8,346 nucleotides of DNA, taken from Acetobacteraceae bacterium (GTDB taxonomy: Bacteria > Pseudomonadota > Alphaproteobacteria > Acetobacterales > Acetobacteraceae). A program made the position numbers and the translations under genes. Where the stretch lies: positions 1 through 8,346 of the forward strand of contig JAIYAI010000489.1 in assembly GCA_027489135.1 (NCBI GenBank), written 5' to 3'. Every line of letters begins with the position of its first letter. The first letter of the stretch is position 1. The notes beneath the pieces are model-generated. The model did not search any database. It worked only from the letters and a program-made list of their open reading frames with translations, and had not been told where the DNA came from. This document shows positions 1 through 5,590 of the stretch, piece after piece.

Positions 1-1366
1 GCACGGAGGAGACCCCGTCAGGGTGCCCGTAGGTTTCCATCCAGGTGTCTTCTGCAGCCTCGGTCTGGGCGCCGACGTCGGCGCGACGCATCAGCCAGCC
101 CAGCACGCCGCCCGCCGCCGTGACGATCAGGTCGAAGGCCGAGGAGTTCACCGCGAAGCTGCCGGCGAAGGCGCAGGCGATGACGATCGGGTGCAGGACG
201 GCGTTCGGGATCGCGGTGATGCCGCGGGCGAAGCGGATCGCCGCCAGCCCGACGGCCAGCAGCATCACGTTCGACACCAGCAGCATGGCGAACAGGCCAT
301 AGACCAGCACCGCGTGCTTCTCGAACAGCATCGGCCCCGGGGTGAGCCCCTGCGCCATGAATGCGCCGAGAAGCACGGCGGTGACGGTGTCGCCCGGGAT
401 GCCGAAGACCATCATCGGGATCAGGTCGCCGGGGCAGGCGGCATTGGCCCCGCTCTCGGCCGCGGCGACGCCCTGGATGTTGCCCTTGCCATAGGTCTTG
501 GGGTCCCTGGCGAAGCGCCGCCCCAGCCCATAGGCGAGCCAGCAGGCGATCTCCGCGCCGATGCCGGGCAGGATGCCGATGAAGAAGCCGATGCCGGTGC
601 TGCGCAGCATGGTCGGCGCATTGGCGAGGTATTCGCGCAAGCTGAGGCGCGGCTCGCCCTTCTGCGCCGCGATCGCAGTTGCCTGGCGCTGCGCCGCCTT
701 CTCGCTGCTCGCCAGCACCTCGCCGATGGCGAAGAGACCGATCAGCAGCGGGATGAAGGCGATTCCGCCCGCCAGTTCGTAGCTGCCGAAGGTGAAGCGG
801 CTCTGCCCGCTCATCGGATCGAGTCCAACCATGGCGACCAGGAACCCGGCCCCCGTGGCCAGCATCGCCTTGGCGAAGCTCCGCCCAGCGACGGCGGCGA
901 TGGTTAGCAGCGCCAGGATGTAGAGCACCACGAATTCCGGCGGCGCGAAGCGCAACGCGACGGAGGCAAGCCAGGTCGCCGCTGCGATCAGCCCAAGCGT
1001 CGCCAGCATGTCGCCGGTGACGGAGGCGTAGAGCGACATCTCCAGCGCCCGCCGCGTCTGCCCCTGCCGTGCCAGCGCGTGCCCGTCCAGCGTCACGGCC
1101 GCCGCCGCCGCGGTGCCGGGCGTCGCGATGGTGATGGCGCTGATCGACCCGGCCCAGACCGCCGACTTGAAGATCGCCAGCAGGAAGGGAATGCCGATCT
1201 CCGGCCGCATGAAGAAGGTGAAGGGCGCCAGGATCGCCACCGCCATGGTGGCCGTCAGGCCCGGCAGCGCGCCCACGATGATCCCCGCGACGAGGCCGAT
1301 GAGGACAGCCAGCAGGCTGCCCCAGTTCAGCATCAGCACCAGCCCGTCCCAGAGATGGCCGAACAT
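1..1366 (-). CDS. tctA: Tripartite tricarboxylate transporter large permease TctA (3' end beyond window)
   Basis: This is the large membrane subunit of a TTT-family secondary transporter, which moves carboxylates across the inner membrane with TctB and a periplasmic TctC. 455 codons are visible. Residues 22-50 hold the first family loop (VGALPGL at 31-37), residues 260-275 the repeated loop (GILPGIG at 264-270), and residues 299-345 the AAAESGANAA, GDLIPMM and GIPGD signatures. About ten hydrophobic segments are evident. The ATG at 1366-1364 shares its A with the tctB stop (TGATG). No clear Shine-Dalgarno sequence precedes it, so translation probably depends on tctB. Family members run to about 500 residues, so roughly 45 or more should lie off the window. 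Oddity: after GWLMRR (423-428) the residues are hydrophilic and do not resemble the usual TctA C-terminal helix. The substrate cannot be read from sequence; citrate, tartrate, tricarballylate, phthalate and others are known for the family. Confidence 0.93.
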   Translation of the reverse strand, partial: MFGHLWDGLVLMLNWGSLLAVLIGLVAGIIVGALPGLTATMAVAILAPFTFFMRPEIGIPFLLAIFKSAVWAGSISAITIATPGTAAAAAVTLDGHALARQGQTRRALEMSLYASVTGDMLATLGLIAAATWLASVALRFAPPEFVVLYILALLTIAAVAGRSFAKAMLATGAGFLVAMVGLDPMSGQSRFTFGSYELAGGIAFIPLLIGLFAIGEVLASSEKAAQRQATAIAAQKGEPRLSLREYLANAPTMLRSTGIGFFIGILPGIGAEIACWLAYGLGRRFARDPKTYGKGNIQGVAAAESGANAACPGDLIPMMVFGIPGDTVTAVLLGAFMAQGLTPGPMLFEKHAVLVYGLFAMLLVSNVMLLAVGLAAIRFARGITAIPNAVLHPIVIACAFAGSFAVNSSAFDLIVTAAGGVLGWLMRRADVGAQTEAAEDTWMETYGHPDGVSSV

Positions 1367-1824
1367 CAGAATAGGATACCCGGCGGCAGCAGCACCTTCA
1401 GCGTGCGCTCGAACAGCACATGCACCACGCCGACCGAAACCGCCGCCAGCAGCAGCATGCGAACCGGCCTGCGGTCGCCCAGCACCCAGCCTACTGCCAG
1501 CATCAGCAGGAAGATCACCAGCAACCCGCCCAGCACCGGCGTCAGCACCGCGCCGCCGCCGATCAGGAAGGCGAGCAGCACCCCACGGCGTGGATGCGGT
1601 GGTGCGGCCTCCACCTCCTGCGGTCGGAAGGCCGCCGGCACCAACGCGAGGCCGGCGGCGAGGCAGAGCAGCGCCGCCAGCACGGGGAAGAAAGCGGGCG
1701 AGCGCATGTCGCCGATCGCGGCGACGCTCTCCCCCGGAACCTGCGCCGGGATCAGCGCCAGCGCCGCGGCGCCGAGCGCGATGCCCATGGCCGCGACCAG
1801 CAGGCCGTTGCGGGAGGCGATCAT
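1366..1824 (-). CDS. tctB: Tripartite tricarboxylate transporter small permease TctB
   Basis: This is the small integral membrane subunit of the same TTT transporter, 152 residues, a normal length for TctB. Hydrophobic segments lie at about 7-26, 46-65, 81-115 (probably two helices) and 120-137. The family-typical GDMRSPAFFP stretch sits before helix 2 (residues 38-47) and an F-x-x-x-L-x-V-x-LPPG stretch is at the C-terminus (138-149). The start is the ATG at 1824-1822, which overlaps the dioxygenase stop as ATGA. A GAGGAAG ribosome binding site lies 7 bases upstream, inside the dioxygenase gene. The gene ends on tctA in a TGATG overlap. The order tctB-tctA is standard, but the usual tctC partner is not next to it here. 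Confidence 0.9.
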   Translation of the reverse strand: MIASRNGLLVAAMGIALGAAALALIPAQVPGESVAAIGDMRSPAFFPVLAALLCLAAGLALVPAAFRPQEVEAAPPHPRRGVLLAFLIGGGAVLTPVLGGLLVIFLLMLAVGWVLGDRRPVRMLLLAAVSVGVVHVLFERTLKVLLPPGILF

Positions 1825-2690
1825 GCCTCGGCTTCCTCGTAGGTCTCAAAGAAGCGGGACTTCAGGTCGCGCTGGTTGTTGTAGATCGACCCCGCGCTGC
1901 GCACCGGATGCGGCATCTTCAGCGGCGCGGACTCGAGACGCATGGTCGGGCTGGGCTTGCCGGCAACGAGGCGGCCCGAGAACTCGCCCCATTCCACGCC
2001 GTAGATCAGCGGCCAGGCATCCGCGCGCGCGTATTCGTAGAACAGCAGCCAGCGATCGCGGCCGCTGCGGTTCAGCGCGCTGCCATGCGCGAGCAGCGGA
2101 TGGTGCAGCGTCACGGTCCCCGCCTTGCCCGTCAGCATCTCGGCCTTGTCCAGCGCAAGCTTTCCTGGATCGATCGCGCCGGCGAACCAGCCCTCCCCGT
2201 CGTGGTGGTCGTAGAGGCCGTCCTTGTGGCTGCCGGGGATGACCAGCATCGGCCCGTTCTCCTCGTCGACGTCGTCCAGCATGACGGCGGCGATGCAGAG
2301 GCCGAGGTTGGTGTGCGGGATGAAGGCCCAGTCCTGGTGCCATTCCAGCGGCGCGCCGTACTTCGCGCTCTTCAGGTTCACCTTGCTGTGGTGGAGGCGC
2401 AGGTCGGGACCGAGGATCGCCTGCACCGCCTCGACCAGCGGTGCGAAGCAGGCCTGGGACCAGTAGAGCGGGTCGACCTCGTGCGGCTTCTTGATGCGGC
2501 GCACGCGGGGGCGGTCGGCGCGGTGGCTGTCCTCCACGTCGAAGACCTTGGTCTCGCCGGGGATGCCGGCGGCGCCGTCCAGCACCTCGGCGGTCTTCTG
2601 CCGCAGGGCGGCGATCTCTGCGGGACCGAAGAGGCCCTCGATCTTCACGAAGCCCCGCTCCTGGAATTCCTGCGCGAGCGCGTTGGTCAT
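1821..2690 (-). CDS. Phytanoyl-CoA dioxygenase (PhyH) family Fe(II)/2-oxoglutarate oxygenase
   Basis: This is a 289-residue non-haem iron oxygenase of the PhyH family, expected to be cytoplasmic. Members hydroxylate a substrate C-H bond using O2 and 2-oxoglutarate. The iron-binding HxD is in WHQDW (His118, Asp120), the distal His is in AHGS (His202), and Arg213 in RDRW fits the 2-oxoglutarate-binding Arg eleven residues after that His. The motif ENGPMLVIPGSHKDG (144-158) is typical of PhyH proteins. The start is the ATG at 2690-2688, with a very strong AGGAGGGA site 5 bases upstream and an ATGA overlap with the preceding AtzD-like gene. The open frame continues upstream to 3050, but that part overlaps the AtzD-like gene and is not real. 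All metal and cosubstrate residues are present, so it should be active. The substrate is unknown; PhyH proteins act on acyl-CoAs, ectoine, antibiotics, phosphonates and other small molecules. Confidence 0.9.
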   Translation of the reverse strand: MTNALAQEFQERGFVKIEGLFGPAEIAALRQKTAEVLDGAAGIPGETKVFDVEDSHRADRPRVRRIKKPHEVDPLYWSQACFAPLVEAVQAILGPDLRLHHSKVNLKSAKYGAPLEWHQDWAFIPHTNLGLCIAAVMLDDVDEENGPMLVIPGSHKDGLYDHHDGEGWFAGAIDPGKLALDKAEMLTGKAGTVTLHHPLLAHGSALNRSGRDRWLLFYEYARADAWPLIYGVEWGEFSGRLVAGKPSPTMRLESAPLKMPHPVRSAGSIYNNQRDLKSRFFETYEEAEA

Positions 2691-3742
2691 GGCTTTCCCT
2701 CCTGTTCCGCGATCACCGCCAGCAGCACGCCGCCCGGCGGGGCCTGGTGTTCCGCACCGCCCGAGAGGAAGATCCGCGCATCGCCGGTCAGGCCGCCGAG
2801 CATGCCGGAGAGCGCGGCGCGGAAATGCCGGTTCGGGTGGATGTCGCTGTCGTCCAGCGCGGCCGGGCGCGTGCCGCGCAGCAGCGCCGGCATCTCCCCC
2901 TTGACGATGACGCCACGCAGGCGCGCCCGGTGCGCGGCAGAAAGCTGCGGCGCCGCCGTCAGCCCGACCTGGCCAAGCAGTGCGGCGGCCCCCGGCGCGT
3001 CCAGCATGTCCGCCAGCAGGCCGCAGCGCGCGGCCAGGCGGTCGCCCCATCCCGCGGCGCGGCCGATCACCAGCGCTTCCGGCGCAGCGACATCCGTGCC
3101 CGCCGCCACCAGTACGCGCGAGGCATGCAGTGCCGGGTCGGGCCGCGGCTTCACCGCGCTCCAGGGAATCTCGCCAAGGCCCGCCGCCAGGCCCAACGCC
3201 GCCGCGCCGCGCGTGCGGCCCTTCAGTGCCGCATAGGCGTCCTCGGTGCCAGCGAAGGCGAGTGGCGTCGGCAGCGGCGCCTTCAGCAGCACGAGGTCGA
3301 CATCGGCCATGGTAGCGATGCCGGCCGCCGCCATCGCGGCTTCCAGTGCCTTCGCCGCGGCCTGCGCCATCGGCATCCCGCCATGGCCACCCGCGGGCAC
3401 CGCGGGCCCGGTGCCGAGGCCGAGCGCCATGCCCTTGGACCGGCTGCGCCCCGGCTTCTCGCCGAGCAGGATCATGCAGGGCACGGCGACACCTTCCGTG
3501 CCGCCAGAGGCGAGGATCATCGGCCCGGGCCCGGGACCCAGCGCGGCCTCGATGCTGCGGATCGCCAGTGTGCGCGAATGGTCATTGGTCAGACCGTTGC
3601 CCGGCGTCTTCACCAGCACGCCGCGCAGGCCCTCGCGCGAGACGCGGCCATCAGCGATCGCCGCGGCCAGGGCCGAGGCGTCGCCGGGATCCGGCATGTC
3701 GAGCGTCAGGCACACGGCTTCGCGGCCGCGGTCCATGGGCAT
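2687..3742 (-). CDS. Cyanuric acid amidohydrolase/barbiturase (AtzD/TrzD) family protein with altered nucleophile site
   Basis: This 351-residue protein has the length and three-fold repeat pattern of the ring-opening amidase family that includes cyanuric acid hydrolase and barbiturase. Repeat A has KTPGNG (45-50), NDHSR (53-57) and SGGTEG (79-84). Repeat B has LKAPLPT (153-159), RGAAALG (178-184) and GLGEI (188-192). Repeat C has VKGE (280-283), DDSDI (297-301), RHFRA (305-309) and SGGAEHQAPPGG (327-338). Lys45/Ser79 and Lys281/Ser327 are intact, and Lys154 of repeat B is present. The repeat B serine, normally in a SASAG-like motif and reported as the nucleophile in characterised hydrolases, appears as Ala213 (LVAAG, 211-215). 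A changed reaction or a binding role is therefore possible. The chosen start is the ATG at 3742-3740, 8 bases after GGAA. A GTG at 3745 and an ATG at 3736 are alternatives. It is the first gene of the minus-strand operon. Family assignment is firm; cyanuric acid hydrolase or barbiturase activity is doubtful. Confidence 0.85.
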   Translation of the reverse strand: MPMDRGREAVCLTLDMPDPGDASALAAAIADGRVSREGLRGVLVKTPGNGLTNDHSRTLAIRSIEAALGPGPGPMILASGGTEGVAVPCMILLGEKPGRSRSKGMALGLGTGPAVPAGGHGGMPMAQAAAKALEAAMAAAGIATMADVDLVLLKAPLPTPLAFAGTEDAYAALKGRTRGAAALGLAAGLGEIPWSAVKPRPDPALHASRVLVAAGTDVAAPEALVIGRAAGWGDRLAARCGLLADMLDAPGAAALLGQVGLTAAPQLSAAHRARLRGVIVKGEMPALLRGTRPAALDDSDIHPNRHFRAALSGMLGGLTGDARIFLSGGAEHQAPPGGVLLAVIAEQEGKP

Positions 3743-3907
3743 CACGTCAGTTCCGCATCGTCAGAGACATGGCCGCGGACCGCGCGTTAGCACTCCCTGA
3801 GACGATGCTATCCTTTGTGGATCGCCGCGCCAAGCACCCGCAGGTTGCGCCGGTACGGCGATGCGGCTTCACTCGCCGCAGAGACCAATCGGGAGGACAA
3901 GGCGCCC
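3743..3907. promoter_or_regulatory. Divergent promoter region between the AtzD-like operon and the thiolase-DUF35 operon
   Basis: These 165 non-coding bases must carry promoters for both flanking operons. For the plus strand there is a plausible sigma70-like promoter: TTAGCA (3787-3792), a 16-base spacer, then TATCCT (3809-3814) preceded by TG, giving an extended -10 form (TGnTATCCT). This would leave a leader of roughly 90 bases before the thiolase ATG, which has a GGGAGGA ribosome binding site at 3891-3897. An imperfect inverted repeat, GTTAGCA-N13-TGCTATC (3786-3812), lies over both promoter boxes and could be an operator. No comparable minus-strand promoter was recognised. No regulator gene is present in the window. 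Confidence 0.4.
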
Positions 3908-5095
3908 ATGAGCGAGCGCACATTGCGCGGCAAGGTGGCGATCGCCGGCGTCGGCGAGACCATCTACTACAAGCACGGGCAGTCGCCCGATGCCGAGTTC
4001 AAGCTGTGCCTGCAGGCCATCCTGGCCGCCTGCAAGGATGCCGGCATCGACCCGCGGGACGTCGACGGCTTCGCCAGCTATGGCGGCGACCGGTCGGAGG
4101 CGGTGCGGCTTGCATCCGCGCTGGGCTGCAAGGAGCTGCGCTTTTCCAACATGTTCTGGGGCGGCGGCGGTGGCGGCGTCTGCGGCGCGGTGGCCAATGC
4201 CGGCGCCGCGGTGCATGCCGGCATGGCGAACTGCGTCATCGCCTTCCGCTCCCTCGCCCAGGGCCAGTTCGCGCGCTACGGCCGCGGCAACCAGCCCGCG
4301 ACGGTCGGCGGCGACGATGCCTTCCTCGCGCCCTATGGCCTGAGGTCGCCGGCGCAGCGCTTCGCCATGAAGATCACCCGCTTCATGACGGACAACGGCA
4401 TCCGGCACGAGGCGCTACGGTCGATCGCCATGGCGTCCTATCATCACGCACAGAGCAATCCGAATGCCGTGATGCAGGGGCGCCCCCTCACCGTCGAGAA
4501 ATACGAGGCCTCGCGCTGGATCATCGAGCCCTTCCACCGCCTCTTCGACTGCTGCCAGGAGAATGACGGCGCCGGGGCGGTGCTGGTGGTGCCGGCTGAT
4601 CGCGCCAAGGACCTGCCGCACAAGCCGGTCTATCTGCTGGGCGCCGCGCAGGGCGGGCATCATCGATCCAACGCGCCGGTGCACAATGCGCCGGACTATG
4701 CCAGCGCGCACTTCAAGACCGTGGCGCGCAACATGTGGGACATGGCCAAGCTCGGGCCGAAGGACTGCGACGTGGTGCAGGCCTACGAGAACTTCACCGG
4801 CGGCGTGCTGCTCTCCCTGGTGGAGCACGGCTTCGTCGACCCGAAGACCGCGAACGAGGAGCTGGTGCTGGAGAACCTGCTGGTCGGTGGCACGGGCAGG
4901 ATGCCGATGAACACCTCCGGCGGGAACCTGGCCGAGTGCTACATGCACGGGCTCGAGATGGTGAACGAGGCGGTGCGGCAGTTGCGCGGCACCGCGATCA
5001 ACCAGGTCGCCGGCGCCGATGTGGTCGCCGTGCTGGGCGGGCCGATGGTAACGCCCGTCAGCAGCCTGGTCGTCGGCACGGAGGCCACGCTGTGA
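3908..5095 (+). CDS. Thiolase-superfamily protein (SCP2-thiolase/lipid-transfer type), probable retro-aldolase-like partner of DUF35
   Basis: This 395-residue thiolase-fold protein resembles SCP-x/lipid-transfer-type thiolases. The classical catalytic residues are missing. The region where the nucleophilic Cys should sit reads FSNMFW followed by six glycines (85-90). The VHDCF-type His is replaced in VQAYENF (Tyr293), and the GHP His is replaced in NTSGGNLAECYMHG (Tyr345). In Ltp2, the steroid side-chain aldolase that works with the DUF35 domain of ChsH2, tyrosines at nearly the same numbers are, from memory, catalytic. Retro-aldol cleavage of an acyl-CoA is therefore more likely than thiolysis (inference). 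The start ATG at 3908 has GGGAGGA ten bases upstream; an in-frame TTG at 3815 gives an arginine-rich, unconserved extension and is rejected. The stop overlaps the DUF35 start. Another possibility is a structural partner without its own catalysis. Confidence 0.87.
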   Translation: MSERTLRGKVAIAGVGETIYYKHGQSPDAEFKLCLQAILAACKDAGIDPRDVDGFASYGGDRSEAVRLASALGCKELRFSNMFWGGGGGGVCGAVANAGAAVHAGMANCVIAFRSLAQGQFARYGRGNQPATVGGDDAFLAPYGLRSPAQRFAMKITRFMTDNGIRHEALRSIAMASYHHAQSNPNAVMQGRPLTVEKYEASRWIIEPFHRLFDCCQENDGAGAVLVVPADRAKDLPHKPVYLLGAAQGGHHRSNAPVHNAPDYASAHFKTVARNMWDMAKLGPKDCDVVQAYENFTGGVLLSLVEHGFVDPKTANEELVLENLLVGGTGRMPMNTSGGNLAECYMHGLEMVNEAVRQLRGTAINQVAGADVVAVLGGPMVTPVSSLVVGTEATL

Positions 5096-5529
5096 GTACC
5101 ACCGTTCTTCCCGCCGGCCTTCCTGCGCCGGCCGTCGAGCCGCTGACCAAGCCCTATTGGGAGGGTACGCGCCAGGGCAAGCTGGTCATCCAGAAGTGCA
5201 ATGGCTGCGGCAAGCACCAGTGGGGCCCCGAGTGGATCTGCCACCACTGCCACAGCTTCGACCTGGGCTGGGCGGAGGTGGCGCCGAGGGGCCGCATCTG
5301 GTCCTGGCAGCGACCGCACCACCCTGTGCATGGGGCGCTGACCGGGCACACCCCCTACACCATCGTGCTGGTGGAACTGCCGGGCGCGGACAACGTCCGC
5401 ATGGTCGGCAACCTGATCTGCGCGCCGGATGCCAAGGTGGAGATCGGCGCCGAGGTCGAGGCGGTGTTCGAGCCGCACGACGGAGCGGATCCGCCCTACA
5501 CGCTGGTGCAATGGCGGATCGTCGGGTGA
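5092..5529 (+). CDS. DUF35 Zn-ribbon/OB-fold acyl-CoA-associated protein
   Basis: This 145-residue DUF35 protein has an N-terminal helical lead (about 1-30, with PYWEG at 21-25). A rubredoxin-like zinc ribbon follows, with Cys36, Cys39, Cys50 and Cys53 as two CxxC pairs, and then an OB-fold from about residue 58 to the end (GRIWSW at 67-72, PYTIVLVEL at 88-96). Proteins of this family form complexes with thiolase-fold partners and help bind acyl-CoA; they are not catalytic alone. The start is a GTG at 5092-5094, supported by GGAGG at 5080-5084 seven bases upstream and by the GTGA overlap with the thiolase stop. That arrangement implies coupled, roughly equal synthesis of the two partners. All four zinc ligands are present. 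The gene is the last of its operon and is followed by a hairpin. Confidence 0.92.
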   Translation: MSTTVLPAGLPAPAVEPLTKPYWEGTRQGKLVIQKCNGCGKHQWGPEWICHHCHSFDLGWAEVAPRGRIWSWQRPHHPVHGALTGHTPYTIVLVELPGADNVRMVGNLICAPDAKVEIGAEVEAVFEPHDGADPPYTLVQWRIVG

Positions 5530-5540
5530 CGTGATGCACC

Positions 5541-5576
5541 CGCCAAGACGCCGGGGATGAACTCGGCGCCTTGGCG
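5541..5576. terminator. Hairpin between convergent genes, probable bidirectional terminator
   Basis: Arms at 5541-5553 (CGCCAAGACGCCG) and 5564-5576 (CGGCGCCTTGGCG) pair over 13 positions around a 10-base loop. The single mismatch is A5548 against C5569 in plus-strand RNA. In minus-strand RNA the same position becomes a U-G wobble, so the stem is complete for the CoA transferase transcript. No U-tract follows in either direction, which is common in very G/C-rich genomes but weakens the intrinsic-terminator call. A competing 8-base pairing, ACCCGCCA (5538-5545) with TGGCGGGT (5580-5587), shares the left arm. Confidence 0.6.
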
Positions 5577-5590
5577 TGCTGGCGGGTCGT

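Noticed and set aside
1..110. Simple frameshift as the cause of the odd TctA tail
   Set aside because: The other two minus-strand frames do not restore the expected C-terminal helix, so a single-base error does not explain it.
23..907. Plus-strand frame of 294 codons opposite tctA
   Set aside because: It is a shadow frame rich in Gly, Asp, Arg and Ala with no domain, while the minus strand encodes a clear TctA.
1090..1115. GCC-repeat tract
   Set aside because: It encodes an alanine run in TctA (residues 86-90). It is a low-complexity codon run and not a regulatory repeat.
2691..3050. Upstream extension of the PhyH frame
   Set aside because: It lies within the AtzD-like coding sequence in another frame. 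The ATG at 2690 has a near-perfect ribosome binding site and an ATGA overlap.
1113..3236. Long plus-strand open frame (about 700 codons) opposite the minus-strand operon
   Set aside because: It is antisense to four well-supported genes, is rich in Arg, Ala and Pro as expected for a G/C-rich shadow frame, and shows no recognisable domain.
3520..3540. GGGCCCGGGCCC-type palindromic stretch
   Set aside because: It encodes the Gly-Pro repeats at residues 69-74 of the AtzD-like protein and is explained by codon choice in a G/C-rich genome.
3815..3907. TTG start giving the thiolase 31 extra residues
   Set aside because: The extra segment is arginine- and alanine-rich and unlike thiolase N-termini. 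GGGAGGA precedes the ATG at 3908.
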